A stretch of 64,000 nucleotides of DNA from Aphrocallistes beatrix (GCA_963281255.1 OY725495.1:3596001-3660000); one strand, 5' to 3'; positions 38,669 to 50,518 are shown, numbered from the stretch's first letter. Translations and numbers: made by a program. Notes: generated by a model not told the origin, from the sequence alone.

Positions 38669-40335
38669 ACGCAACACTCAACGCATTGATCATTAGTTGT
38701 GAGAGAACTGAGAGTCAATTTTAAATTTCCTCCATTCCCTTTCATATAAAATTATAATAATTCCTTACAATGCTCTGAATCATTTTGTATACAGAATTAA
38801 TGATATGATTATATTTATTGTAGTGCTGGTTGTACTTGTTTTTCACACTTAATTACTGTTTAGTTTAATATCATTTTCACACAGCTGTCATCAATAATGT
38901 GGGTTGTAATGATATTATCATTCAATCTGATACGCCATTCTGATGTTCACAGTTTTTCATGGTATCTTAATTAATTAATAGCTTTTCCTTGTTATTCTCA
39001 GATAATGAACAAGACAGCCATTAATCAATCTCTCACTTAATTTGTATTTGTGATCCCCGATCTGTATGTACTAAGTCACCGTCGTCATTAGCTTATTTAA
39101 CCATGTTATGATGTATTCAGTCTATCTTACAGTTACCTCATCAACTTTGTACTATAACTTGCATCCAGGAAAATACTTAGATTGAACTATCACTGATTAG
39201 ATTAGCTCTAGAGTTCAAGCTCCGTGCAGGGTTGAAATAAGTTTTTAATGCTATTTTTCAATACAAATTATACATAAATTTGTTGCATTCGCTTTACGTT
39301 AAGGATTAGTAGCGACTGTCTGTCCTTGGAAAAATTGGGTTTCTTAAGTTTTTGCTTGGATTCTAAATAAGGATTTAATGTTTATATAATAGTTCCGTTA
39401 GGTGATATGTCTACCATATTCAATTCAGAGTTTTTTAGACGCATCTTAGTAATAATAGTAGACTTCTAAACCGATTCTAGTGGTTCTTATTCCATAATGT
39501 GTCAATTTCCTATTATAATCCCCAAAATGCATATACTCTCTTGTAGGGACGTCGCCATGGGGGCACAGGGGGCCAATACCCCCCTGGTAAAATTTTATTT
39601 CTAATTTCTAGTATTTGATAATCTGTTGTATTATCGATAAAGAAATGGTTAGAATTATAAGTCATTAATTGTTTCATAAAATTTTTTAATCACACATAAA
39701 CTTATATAATTGCCCCGGTTTTAATATTCAAGGATACGAGATGCTGTGTCGTCATTGAGGTATGTTGGATACCGCATTAAGATTAATATTTGTATTTCTC
39801 AATGAGGAAATATGAATTGAATATGAAGCTCTATAAGAAAGGATTGAGAATGTAATTGGGATAGTATTGTGATATTCCTTATATGTACGTGTAGGTATAT
39901 TTCTTATTCATTATATTGGATTTGCACTAATAAAATACATTTGATATCTTTTAGCTTTTTCCTTTATCCTACAAGTTTTAAAGTGCCTAGATTCAGTTCG
40001 ATTCATTAAAAAAGTTTACTCAAATTTTCTTTTTGAAACGATTATATTTCTTTCGAGTGGTAACTTCCTCATTGACCCTTGAGGGTCACCTCTCAATTCC
40101 GAAGTTCTTGATTCCCAGTCTCGGAATGCGATGGTTCTTTTTAATTTATTAATAATTGCCTGTTTGTTATGTTTCAATCTAAATAATATTGAATTCATTC
40201 TCACTTAGAATTCACTTGAAATACTAGAGCTGCTACGCTACGCTATTTCCAACCGAACACACATTCTAAGATTCTAAATATCAAACAATTTCTCTTCAAT
40301 TATTTGAGTTTTCCAATTGAAATAATCCAACACGA
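38669..40335. other. Intergenic between the SIPA1-like gene and CNOT2
   Basis: 1.7 kb of AT-rich DNA without a convincing frame. A repeat-like GC-rich patch (gggggcacagggggccaat) lies at about 39557. The first part should be 3' UTR and the last part the CNOT2 leader and promoter. Confidence 0.4.
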
Positions 40336-43300
40336 ATGTACTCGAATTCACAGACAAACTTAGATTTCGGGCAGTCAAGCGGCTTGAATAAGGCAAGAAA
40401 AGCGTTTGGTTTCGGACAGTTTGAGACAGAGGAGGACTACACAGGACTGGGACTCTACTCGAGAGCGATCGATAAAGACCAGCTACAGTATTACAACCAA
40501 CTACCAGACCCTTCCTTCTTCGGATCAGGAGCGAACAATGCTATCGGTGAGATAGACCTGCTTTCTGGATACTACAAATCGATCGCTACACTTTCCAAGT
40601 CCATCCCAAATGTTTTGTGTAATTGAGCCGATAAAAGTTCGTAAATATGTAACTGCGAATCAGCAGATACGCCATTATTATTCCATGAAGGGCAATATTG
40701 CATTGTCATTCTTCTATCTGCTACTTTTCAAGATCCTAGATATAAATTTGTCCTGGGTGACTCTAACTAGTGACTTCAACTTACACGTATTGTCCATCGA
40801 TATAATTTGGACTGCCTTACGTGCATATTAAGAGTGTACTTTTGTGAATTATTCACTTTATTTCTCATCTCATCCATCAGGCAACAGTTCGATGCTTCCC
40901 ATGATGAACTCCGGAGGAGGCAGCAGCAGTGCGGTGAGCAGAGCCTCACTCGCCGGTCAGCTGTCCAGACCTCCTCAGCAAGGCCTAACCGCACCGCACA
41001 GTTCCTTCTCAATGCAGCAGCAGCTGTCCCCCGCCTCCGCCGTGATCGGCTCCCCCAGCCACGGGGCCGGGCTGCTGATGGGCGGACAGAGCGGCCACGG
41101 GATGGCAGCAGAGACGGGGAGCAGGAACTCGGCGCCCGGCATGATGAGCATGAACATGGGACTGCCTTTGAATAAGCCCAACATGAGATTGGGTGGCGTT
41201 GGGATATCTCAACCTGCTAACTTCCCAGGAGGTTTGTTGGGGGTTATTTCATTAGCACTGTAACAGCTGATTTCTGATAAAATGCGATTAAGTGAATTAA
41301 ATACGTAAACTTTTAAAAACTCACTTAGAACCAGGGTATTATACAGCCCTCCAGAATACGCTCCTAGTCTCAAACCCATACACTTTCGCCTAAATCGATA
41401 AATAACATTATAATATGAGGTAAATTGGGTGATATTCTAAATTTCACGACCTAAACAGTTTCGGGCTTAAAATCATTCGCCTAAAGGAGCGTCTCGCGCT
41501 CCTAGATAATCCCTTGCATAGAACCCAGGAGTGTTTCTATTAGAGCAAATTAGACACTTCTGTATTTTCAAATTTCTTTCAAATATATCAGAATAATGCG
41601 ATTGTGGGGCATGCATTATAGTTTTAAGTTTGATACATTTTATTTTTAATGAGGACGTTTATTCAGGTCTCTCCAGCATCGACTCCACAGCTCAGAACCT
41701 GGACCTGTCAGAATTCCCCGCACTCAGAGGGATGGGGATGAATATGCGCAGAGACATTCCACAGGGACCTCTCCCTGGCAACCCTAACATGCAGTTCCCT
41801 CCCAACCCCAATTCTCAGGTCGGATTCCACAATCCACACCATCAGATTACTCCAGGTCCTTCCCAGGTAAAGCCACACTATGCTGAATAGCTCTTGTGTG
41901 TGAATATGTATGATCTCTAGAATATCTGTATTTTATACTGAGAAACTTTCGAAGGTTCCCCTCATTTTCAGATAATGCATATATGTGTTTTTAATGCATT
42001 TTAAGTCCCATATTGTTTTCTTCCAACATAAATTGTATACAGATAGAGAACAATTACGAGAGATAAATTTTTAGGAAGATTTACATTTCAAAATTTTCAA
42101 CTGCGATACATCTAATAATTACATCATGATTCAGTCGAGAAAGTTTACGATATATGACTTCACAGTTTGTTAATATACCAAAGCCTAATCTCAACCACAT
42201 AACAAACTTCCACAATTGTGCTTCTTACGTGGTCTACTGAATTCCTGAATTCCTATTCAACTCATGTGTCCATTAACCAGAAGAAAGATACTCTACGCCC
42301 GTGAATATGAACAATTAACTTAGATTGAATTTCCTAATAAGGTTGGTATATAAAGTCGTATTGCTACACAGACAGCTACGTACGAATATCAATATATTGA
42401 AATAGAATGCCATCCCATATTGGTGTCTTTAACCGCCAAGAATATAAAACTACCCAGATAATTCGTCGTATGTATTTTGGTTGGACTTCCAGCATAAGCT
42501 ATATATCCACAGTAGGCTAGCATTCATTCAGACATGGCGCATGCTTAATCTTTAATTCTTAGGTACAGGAGCAAGCAGCCGAGTTCCAGATGCACCACGA
42601 AGATTTCCCCGCCCTCCCCGGTCTCAATTCTGATCCCATCCAGGAGCAACACAACGCCCTGAACGCCATCTCGCAGGCCTCATTCGTCCCTCCTGGAGGC
42701 GTTTCGTACCAGAATAAAGTCAACGCGAACCTAAACGCTCCCTCCACCAACTTCTCAGCCGTGGCCAGTGCTCAGCTCAACACGCACACCGACAACAGGA
42801 ACACCCAGCACTACGATTTGGCGCCTGGATCTGGTAAAGAGCGCGCGATCGGGGTACCAGCTCCGATCGGTCCCCCGAGCAAGAATCAGCAGCGGGACAG
42901 GGCACAAGAGGGCGTAGGGATACTCTCCATTCCAGACGGTATGGTGCGTAACCAGTTCGGAATGTTCGGGTTATTGACATTCATCCGAGCGGCGGAGACA
43001 GACAGTAAACTGGTCTCGCTAGCCCTGGGCAGCGACCTCACCACGCTAGGATTAAACCTCAACTCCCCTGAGAGCCTATTCGCCTCCTTCTCCAGTCCAT
43101 GGTCCGACACACCCGCACGACCACAGGACATAGACTACAACGTCCCCCAAGAGTACATTATAAACATGAAGATGCGAGATAAACTCGCCCCAATCAAACT
43201 GAACAAATACGGAGACGAACTCCTCTTCTACTTGTATTACAACAACGGAAATGACGTATTGCAAATGTACGTGAATATCGAGCTCCATTCAAGACACTGG

Positions 43301-43546
43301 AGATATCATAAAGAGGAACGAATTTGGATTCTGAAAGATCAAAATATTGAACCCATCTATCGAACACAGACCCATGAGCAAGGTACCTTTATCGTATTCG
43401 ATGTTAAACAGTTCAAAAAGATTCACAGAGATATGACAGTCGAGTACAGTAAACTGGAAGATAGACCCTTTCCTAATATGAACTCACCACATCTCACAAA
43501 CAATATACTTCCAATGCACACATATACTAAATCAGATCTGAATTAG
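40336..43546 (+). CDS. CNOT2: CCR4-NOT transcription complex subunit 2, four exons
   Basis: Exons 40336-40546, 40881-41231, 41667-41866 and 42563-43546 give about 580 residues. All junctions are GT-AG with agreeing phases. The Ser/Met/Gly/Gln-rich N-terminal half contains the two short conserved pieces LDLSEFPALRG and HHEDFPALPG that mark CNOT2. The C-terminal NOT-box domain (VRNQFGMFGLLTFIRAAE, LALGSDLTTLGLNLNSPE, SPWSDTPARPQDIDYNVPQE, DELLFYLYYNNGNDVLQMY, WRYHKEERIWILKD) is highly conserved and binds CNOT1/CNOT3. The complex deadenylates mRNA. A further 5' exon may exist because vertebrate proteins have a longer head. Intron 2 contains a MITE. Confidence 0.95.
41333..41518. mobile_element. 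MITE in CNOT2 intron 2, 7-bp duplication TAGAACC
   Basis: Ends agggtattatacag and the complement of a similar aagggattatctag. TAGAACC occurs at 41326-41332 and 41519-41525. It is an inverted relative of 20793-20982. Confidence 0.75.
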
Positions 43547-44135
43547 CAGCGCCAATTGTCAATAGTTTATTTCAAAGGAGTTAAAATCGCTGATATAAAT
43601 TCTTCATATCTACCTAATCACGTATAAAGCCTGGATGACCTTGGGGTTTTAAATTCTTTTTATTTCTTCTCAGAATCCTTAGCTCTTGGTGTCAATACTA
43701 GTAGAATTGTTTGGTGCTTGTTTATTCAATTATTATTATTATTATTAATGTTGTTACTAGTTTAATGTGGACAATTAAGACATTGCAGTTTAAGATGTTT
43801 AATATCAATACAAAGACGCTACAAAAGAATTTGAATCAACTCTCTCTTTCTCGGTCTGATGATCTGAAGGAATTGTATACAATTTTTCAATATAGAATGT
43901 TGATGTTCCTCGTGTAATTACACGTGTAATTACATGTGTAATTACATGTGTAATTACATGTGTAATTACACATGTAATTATAATGCTATGGCTTGCAGAC
44001 TCGGTTTTGTTCTATGCTAAATTACAATTTTTTACACCTTTTCTATACAATATATATGACTACACTATCACAATAGAAATCATTGCATTTGATAAATTAA
44101 TCACACTCTACGTTTTGTGGCAATTTAGGAGATCA
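43547..44135. other. Intergenic between CNOT2 and the STKLD1-like gene
   Basis: AT-rich, containing the palindromic 12-bp array at 43912-43982 and an acceptor (AATTTAG) just before the next ATG, so the next gene may have an upstream leader exon here. Confidence 0.35.
43912..43982. repeat. 12-bp palindromic tandem array, about 6 units
   Basis: Units GTGTAATTACAC and GTGTAATTACAT. The first is a perfect palindrome of the same design as GTGTAGCTACAC at 16865, with AATT in place of AGCT at the centre. Confidence 0.9.
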
Positions 44136-47100
44136 ATGTTGAAGTATCGGGCCATATCTCACCTCGACTCCCAGAGAGGAGAAGAGGGGAAAATTGCGCC
44201 CGGCGGCGGGGGTCCCTGGGTCTATCTCGTGGAGGAGAGGAAGTCCAACAGACGATTCGTCATGCGTAAGATGGAAGTGGAAGACAGCGGAGTGGCTGAT
44301 AAGGCACGTACGCAGTTTGATGACGTCATCACGATACGGGAGCCGCGAGTAGCGCGATATGTGGAATGTTTCGCGAGTTGGAGTAAGCTGGACGCAGCCC
44401 TGTACCTGTGCTTAGTGGGGGAGTACTTCCCAGGGGGAAGTGTCCGCCAGCTGCTGAGAGGGCGAGCGGAGAAGGGAGTCCAGGTAGGGGAAGGGGAGGT
44501 GAAGAGATGGTACGCTCAGATGTTGGAGGGTCTGGAAGGGTTGCACAGAGAAGGAAGAGTGCACAGACGCGTTAAAAGCTCCAATGTGTTTGTTAGAGAT
44601 GGAAGTCTGGTGCTGGGATGTATGGGACTGCAAGCTGAAGAAGGTAAGCTGTCGTATACTACACCTAGTACACTGGTTCACAACCTGGGGTCCATAGACC
44701 CCTTAGCGGTCCACAGAAGATATCAGGGGGTCCACAGTTTTCGAAATTTTGTGTTATGGTTAATTAATAGGGGGAAGGGGTCCATAGAATATATGAAATT
44801 TGCATTAGGGGTCCACAGCCAAAAAGGGTTGAAAACCGCTGACCTAGTATATACTATAGACATTATATAGTATTTAACTCCATTCATACTTATCTTATAC
44901 AGGGTGGCTCATAAGTTCTGATACAAGCTTCATTAGGTATAAAATTTTTATACTCGAACAATCTTAGTTATTATGGTCTTTAGAGATCGTAATTCGAATA
45001 TTTTCAATGATTTTAAAAGACTTTTCGAGTCCAAGACCTGGAACTGTGTTTTGTAGGGTGAATTTTATGGAGAAAAAATGTGTCCTGGCACGCAGCGAAA
45101 ATCGAGAATCAAGGTCACTGCTTCTGTAAAAAATGTCTTCATAATCGATGTTCTATGACGATTTAGCACCAGATACCTTTTATTCACCATGGAATTATTT
45201 CATAAATCCATTGAATTCATTATCAGAAACGAGAGAAAGTTATAATTTCACTAGATCAAATTAGGTACATTTAGCAAAATCACCCAAAATTGCACTTTTT
45301 TTCACATCACCAAAAATCTGATCCAATTGGTTCTCAATATGTACTGATATAAACATCCTTTAATTCTACAAATTTAGAGTGTTCGAGGGAAATGTGTGAG
45401 CTAATTTTTCCTTGAATTTGAAGACTCTAGAAAGATCATTCGAAAAGCAGTGGGCCCTGATTCTCAATTTTCGCTGCGTGCTAGGACACATTTTTTCCCC
45501 ATAAAAATCACCATACAAAACACACTTCCATGTCTTAAACTGGAAAGATCTTTTAAAATCATTGAGAATATTCGAATTACGATCTCTAAATATCATAATA
45601 ACTAAGATTGTTCGAGTCTAAGAAATTTTATACCTAGTGAAGCTTGGCACAGAACTTATGAGCCACCCTGTATATTAAAACACTAGGATTTGCTTGTTTG
45701 TTTGTTTGTCCGAATTGATTGAAGAATTGGCAAGTCGTAGAAGTACGAAAATTGGCACGTAGGTGTCAAATGATGAATCTAGGATTAAGTTCGAAAATCT
45801 AAGCGAAATGTTCACACCTCGCCGAGATAGGTGACAAAATGTGCTGACCAATCAAATTCGATTATTTTATAAGGCAAATACATTGGAATAAAATAGTAGT
45901 GACTTATGCATACAACCAAAAGAACTATTTGTGATTGAAATTAATTGGTTTATGTGAGAACCAATCAATTATCAGCCTTTTATAATGCCATTCACACGAT
46001 CCTATTTCATATAAATGATTGAATACTGCTATTTTGAGTCTATAATTTGATTGTTAACAACAATTAAAGTGTGTTATATGCTACGATCAATCAATTCGAT
46101 CATAAAATAACTTTTAACGACATGGACTGGAATTGATTATTTAAGTATAATAATCTTTAGCAATGTGAACTTTGTGTATTCAAATTGAGCTTACATTCAG
46201 GATTAGTTGACTTAATACAAAGTAAAATTTCTGCTACAGTTCTGATTTCATAAATTTAACCGTAAACAAATGACAATCCAGCGTACTTAGTAAGAAAGCG
46301 ACGTATTGTTTCTCTAATATCTCCAAGCGCCCACTGGGTTCTTCTGCGGACACGCAGTGTTTGCAAGCCGCGCAGCGCAAGCAAACGAAGCGCCTTTGTC
46401 AATTTATAAAATTATAGGGTTGCATTCATGGATTCTGAGTTCACACCCTGTCTGACCATTCAAAGATGCCGCATTTTTTCCTTTGGGGTTGGATCGAAAA
46501 AATAATTTGAGAGTGAGATCTAGTTTTACAAGAGAATTTATCATAAAAATGTCGGTCGACCATACGTGTTTAAACGTGTTTAAACACGTTTATGTTTAAA
46601 CATGTTTAAACACGTTTAAACACGTTTATGTTTAAACATGTTTAAACACGTTTATGTTTAAACATGTTTAAACGTGTTTAAACATGTTTAAACATAACGT
46701 GTTTAAAGTCTAGACTTTAACGGCTGCATGGGGGTTTTAAGAGGTGAAGATTTCGAATATCATATTTTTGAGTAAATTTGACGATCAATTTGTTTACTTT
46801 TGTTTACAATAGATACATAAAGTAAACAAATCTCAAAAATATGCTAGAAACTTGCTTCCAACGGTTGACATGGGGTTTTCAGGGGTGTAGATTTCGAATA
46901 CAGTACACCCTCGCTTATCCGAACAGCTCTGTTCCAATGTTCGAAAAAATCGTTCGGATGAGTGAATTTATTCCGATTAGTGAAATAACACTAATTCAAT
47001 AGGACATTAATTATAGTAAATTTGTATTGTTAGAATATTAAGGATATTATTTCGCTATGAATGTTTATTTAACGAGGTTTCTCAATCGTAATGATAAATT

Positions 47101-50100
47101 TAAGTTTATAAACGTTTATTCAAATCATAGAAGCGAATAAAATTATATTTTGGGTGTTCGGATTTTAAGAATGAAGTGTTCGGATTAGCGAGGGTTCGGA
47201 TTGGCGAGGTTCGGACTAGCGAGGGTGTACTGTACCATATTTTTGAGTAAATTTGATAATCAATTTGTTTACTTTTGTTTACAATAGATACATAAAGTAA
47301 ACAAATCTCAAAAAAATGCTAGAAACTTGCTTTCAACGGTTGATATGGGGTTTTCAGGGGTGTAGATTTTGGTGACGAAGGCAAGTAGGTTGCCAATGGA
47401 TATAATTTTTACAGTGTGAGGAGCATAAAACAGGAGAGGAGAGACTTTCAAAGGATAATTACGTCACACAAATAAGAAAGTTTTCCCCCTCGTTGTTTTG
47501 TATTGACCTTAAAAACATTGGTATCTCCTCGACTTGTCAATTTATCATAATTATACGTGAATCGTATGTGATTTCTTCGTATCATGGCTCTTGTGTGCAG
47601 GAGACATAAAGAGGAATGACAGGTATCTCCTCCCACCCGAGTTCCGCCGGTCGGACAGCTCTGAGCTGACGGAGAGTTTCGACATCTGGAGCCTAGGTCT
47701 GGTCCTGCTGGAGGTCTGCAGCAGCTGTCTGCTCCCGTGGAGAGAGGTGCTCTTGCGTCTCGCTAGGGAGGACCAGGCGGAGTTGGAGATAGAGCTGAGG
47801 AGAATACTTGATTGTGTTGAGAAGAAGTTCAGTACAGATATTACCAATGTAAGGATTTGAATGCTATTGCCATCATTGCTATATCGCTACGGAGTGCGAA
47901 TTTTGATATACATACTATGCACTAAGCGGACAAAAGTATTTCAACACTTGTTTCTTTCCCATACAAATAATACTAAATCGAATGATGAAGGGCAATACGT
48001 TCAAATTCAAAGAGTTACTAAAAATCTGATTTCAGATTCGAAATCTACATATTCGAATTGGTCATAGTTGAACATAACTAATAAATTACTCAAATCAAAG
48101 AACAATCTTATCAGCCTGAGCCACCATAGGTAATTCATTGCCATCATGTATAGTGGTCAAAATGGGTTTATGTGGCATAAGGTGGCACTGATTGGCATTC
48201 ATTTATACATCTTCCTTTCTAGGTGATATCCTGTTGTTTGCATTCCAATCCAGCCTCAAGATCCACAGCTAGCGATCTCTGTAGACTCTCATTCACTCAA
48301 GACTGCCTCTCTCTAACCGACTCTCCTCTCCTCACCTACATCCGGTCCCAGGAGACAGAGGTCCTCCCTCCACACCCCTCCACCCCTTGTCCAATACCGG
48401 AAGTAACACAGTACATGCGCGACAACGCTATAGTCAGACAGTGCCAACTGATAGGCTTAGAGTTGCTGTTCGTGTGTGTGAGTGAGTATGGAGAGAGACT
48501 GTCCAACTCAGACAAGCGGTTCATTAGAGAGTTGCTGCTGGCTTACTGGGACAGTATGCTGTTCAGGTTGGCTGTTGTGAGACTGTTCGTAGCTGATGTC
48601 AAGGATTTCGAAGATGATCCGATGGAGATTCTGCTAACGCAGCCCTTTGTTGATCTAGTCACCAAGATGCTAGTTGATCAGTCAGGTGAGTGTTATTATC
48701 CATGGTTTAGAACTCGTTTTCGTCCCTTTTCTGTCCCCTTTTCTTCTCTATATTTTTGAGACGATCTGATAATAATAATTTTTTTAATTTACAATAGATA
48801 CATAAAGTGAACAAATTTCACGAATGGGCTAGATTAGCTTTCAACTGTTGGGCTAGGGTTTTTATAGGTGTAGATTCTGAATATCGTATTTAGAATATCT
48901 ATGATAAATAATTTGTTTGCTTGTTTACAATAGATACATAAAGTACACAAATTTCAAAGGCTAGAGGGCTAGCTCTCCTCTTTTAAGAGCTACTACACTT
49001 ATTACGTTATTCCCATAGAAGCGACAGAGCTATTCAGTGTGTGCTGCATCTTCCTACTTCTGGTCTCCAATCACGAGCATAACGCCAGTGTAATAGCCAG
49101 CTACGGCGTTATCCCGCACATCCTCACGGTAGCAGCTCCTACCAGCCAGAACGTAGCCTCCTGTCTCCCTCATGTCTGTGCTCTGCTGTGGTCACTCACT
49201 GTACTGCCTGACAACCTACGCGCATTGACTGAGGTTTGTATTCAGTTAATACTAGGGCATTAGGATCTTTCGATCTATGATCGAAAGATCCGGATCGCGA
49301 TTCTTTTTTTGAGGATCGAGATCGGATCGACGATCCTTTTTAAAAGTAGGATCGGGCTCAGGATCGGATCAAAACCTTTACTGAATTCGATCCGATCCTT
49401 TTTCTTTTTAATCCCCAAGTTGGAGGTGAAAGTGTTGAAATTTATGATGATTAAATATATTTTTTAATGTGTTTTATGGTTTGAATACTAACTTAAGCAC
49501 TAAGTACGCCCCAGGCTGCCGCAGACGGACGGACATTGCACGCCTTCCATGCCATAAGGCATCTCCTTCCAGGAGCTGTACTAAAAATGATAGTCCTCTG
49601 ACTATTTTTGAAAGGATCTTTTTGGGGATTGTGATCGGATCGAAGATCCTTTTATAAGTTAGGATCGGGATCTGGATCTAGATCCTTTTTTTGAGGATCG
49701 ACTAATGCCCTAGTTAGAGCAGCGGTTTTCAACCTTTTTTGGCTGTGGACCCCCCTATTGCAATTTTTCTATATTCTGTAGACCCCCTCCCATTAACCGT
49801 AATACAAAATTTCGAATCCTGTGGATACCCTGATATCTTCTGTGGACCACTAAGGGGTCCATGGACCCCAGGTTGGGAACCACTAAGTTAGAGCAACTGT
49901 GTTCTCTGTCACAGCTAATTTCGCGTATCTGCAAGCAAAGCATTCTTGTGAAGTACTCAAAGTGCTCTGACAACGTGACGAATTACTATTCTGTTTCTGC
50001 TTGTTTTCCCATTATTTTATGTGTTTCTATTTTAGCAAAATGGACTCGAATGGGTTATCAACATTACGAAACTGGGTCCATCAGATGGGGTGATGCTGCT

Positions 50101-50518
50101 ACCTATCATGAATCTCCTATGGAGCCTGTTTCAGGATGAAATCAACCTAGAAAGAGCTTACTATTACGGCACAGTCGATTTTTGTCTCAATTCCCTCCAA
50201 TCACATACTTCTAACACTAATTTAAGCGTGTCAGTTTTGAGTGTGCTTAGTATGGTGTGTAAGCTCATGAGCTGTGCATTCCAACTGCTCAGTGATGAGA
50301 GTGCTGGGCTTCTAACCTTGCTTGAACATATAAGATATTCTCCTCCACACCAGGGATCAGAAGAAGCTATGGTTAGACTTCTGAATGTATTGTTTGAGTT
50401 CAGAGATATAAGAGAGGAGCTAATCTCTCTAGACATTCGAGATATCCTCACTAAAAAGTCTGCTGTGTCATCATGTCACAGTATCAGAGAGTTGGTTGAT
50501 TGGCTGGGACAACAATAA
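44136..50518 (+). CDS. STKLD1-like pseudokinase with helical-repeat C-terminus, five exons
   Basis: Exons 44136-44643, 47601-47848, 48223-48685, 49019-49233 and 50036-50518 give about 640 residues. Exons 1-2 form a protein-kinase fold: ATP-lobe strands with VMRKMEVED, hinge LYLCLVGEYFPGGSVRQLL, catalytic loop HRRVKSSNV in place of HRDLKxxN (no catalytic Asp), LGCMG in place of DFG, then YLLPPEFRR and FDIWSLGLVLLEV. Exons 3-5 are helical repeats of ARM type (FSVCCIFLLLVSNHEHNAS, LPHVCALLWSLTVLPDNL, LSVLSMVCKLM). A dead kinase followed by ARM-like repeats is the plan of vertebrate STKLD1. Catalysis is unlikely and function is unknown. The introns, especially intron 1 (3 kb), are crowded with elements. 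An upstream leader exon is possible. Confidence 0.75.
44671..44841. mobile_element. hAT MITE, 8-bp duplication ACCTAGTA
   Basis: Ends CACTGGTTCACAACCTGGGG and the complement of CAGCGGTTTTCAACCC, the familiar CAGNGGTTCTCAACC hAT type. ACCTAGTA flanks both sides (44663-44670, 44842-44849). A second member lies at 49720-49885. Confidence 0.85.
44893..46399 (+). mobile_element. Helitron-like element C, split by a mariner-like insertion
   Basis: Once the mariner-like insertion (44900-45670) is set aside, it starts TCTTATATTAAAACACTAGG, a Helitron-like 5' TC end, and ends with a GC-rich hairpin region (gccgcgcagcgcaagcaaacg) and CTTTGT. The remaining ~735 bp align along their length with element D (62093-62842), which lies in the opposite orientation. 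No Rep/helicase sequence is present, so it is non-autonomous. The 3' end CTTGT instead of CTRR is not canonical. Confidence 0.65.
44900..45670. mobile_element. Long-TIR mariner-like MITE nested in Helitron-like C
   Basis: Inverted arms of about 240 bp begin CAGGGTGGCTCATAAGTTCT, and TA flanks both ends. The TIR start is of mariner type. It interrupts the first bases of the Helitron-like copy, so it is younger than that copy. The arms differ at scattered positions, so it is not recent. Confidence 0.8.
46565..46707. repeat. Palindromic tandem array based on GTTTAAAC
   Basis: Repeats of GTTTAAACACGTTTAAAC and GTTTAAACATGTTTAAAC variants. GTTTAAAC is a palindrome, so the whole 140 bp can fold on itself. 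It lies in intron 1 of the pseudokinase gene. Confidence 0.9.
46731..47372. repeat. 141-bp minisatellite, about 2.2 copies, interrupted by a MITE
   Basis: Two monomers starting near 46731 and 46872 and a partial third at 47347 share ttgtttacaatagatacata and ggggttttcaggggtgtaga. Once the Tigger-like MITE is left out, the spacing is 141 bp. Diverged monomers recur in a later intron (48750-48960). Confidence 0.8.
46901..47232. mobile_element. Tigger-like MITE, TA duplication
   Basis: Ends CAGTACACCCTCGCTTATCC and the complement of CAGTACACCCTCGCTAGTCC, with TA at both flanks. It is inserted into one monomer of the 141-bp repeat. Confidence 0.85.
48750..48960. repeat. Diverged monomers of the 141-bp repeat in intron 3
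   Basis: The word acaatagatacataaagt recurs at 48793 and 48927 (134-bp spacing) with the same surrounding blocks as in intron 1. Confidence 0.7.
49253..49712. mobile_element. hAT-like MITE with GGATC-rich interior
   Basis: Ends TAGGGCATTAGGATC and the complement of TAGGGCATTAGTCGATCC, with many GGATCGG words on both strands inside. Flanks GTTAATAC and GTTAGAGC are a degraded 8-bp duplication (5 of 8), which suggests greater age than its neighbour. Confidence 0.65.
49720..49885. mobile_element. hAT MITE, 8-bp duplication AGTTAGAG
   Basis: Starts CAGCGGTTTTCAACCTTTTT and ends GGTTGGGAACCACTA. AGTTAGAG flanks both sides (49712-49719, 49886-49893). Same family as 44671-44841, in opposite orientation. 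It landed directly beside the previous MITE. Confidence 0.85.

Noticed and set aside
40016-40204. Minus-strand frame of 62 codons between the SIPA1-like gene and CNOT2
   Set aside because: It has no family resemblance and random-looking composition in what must be regulatory or leader DNA.
43983-44135. Upstream extension of the pseudokinase frame from 43983
   Set aside because: The extension is AT-rich and hydrophobic in a non-protein-like way. A splice acceptor (AATTTAG) lies just before the ATG at 44136, which is the better start.
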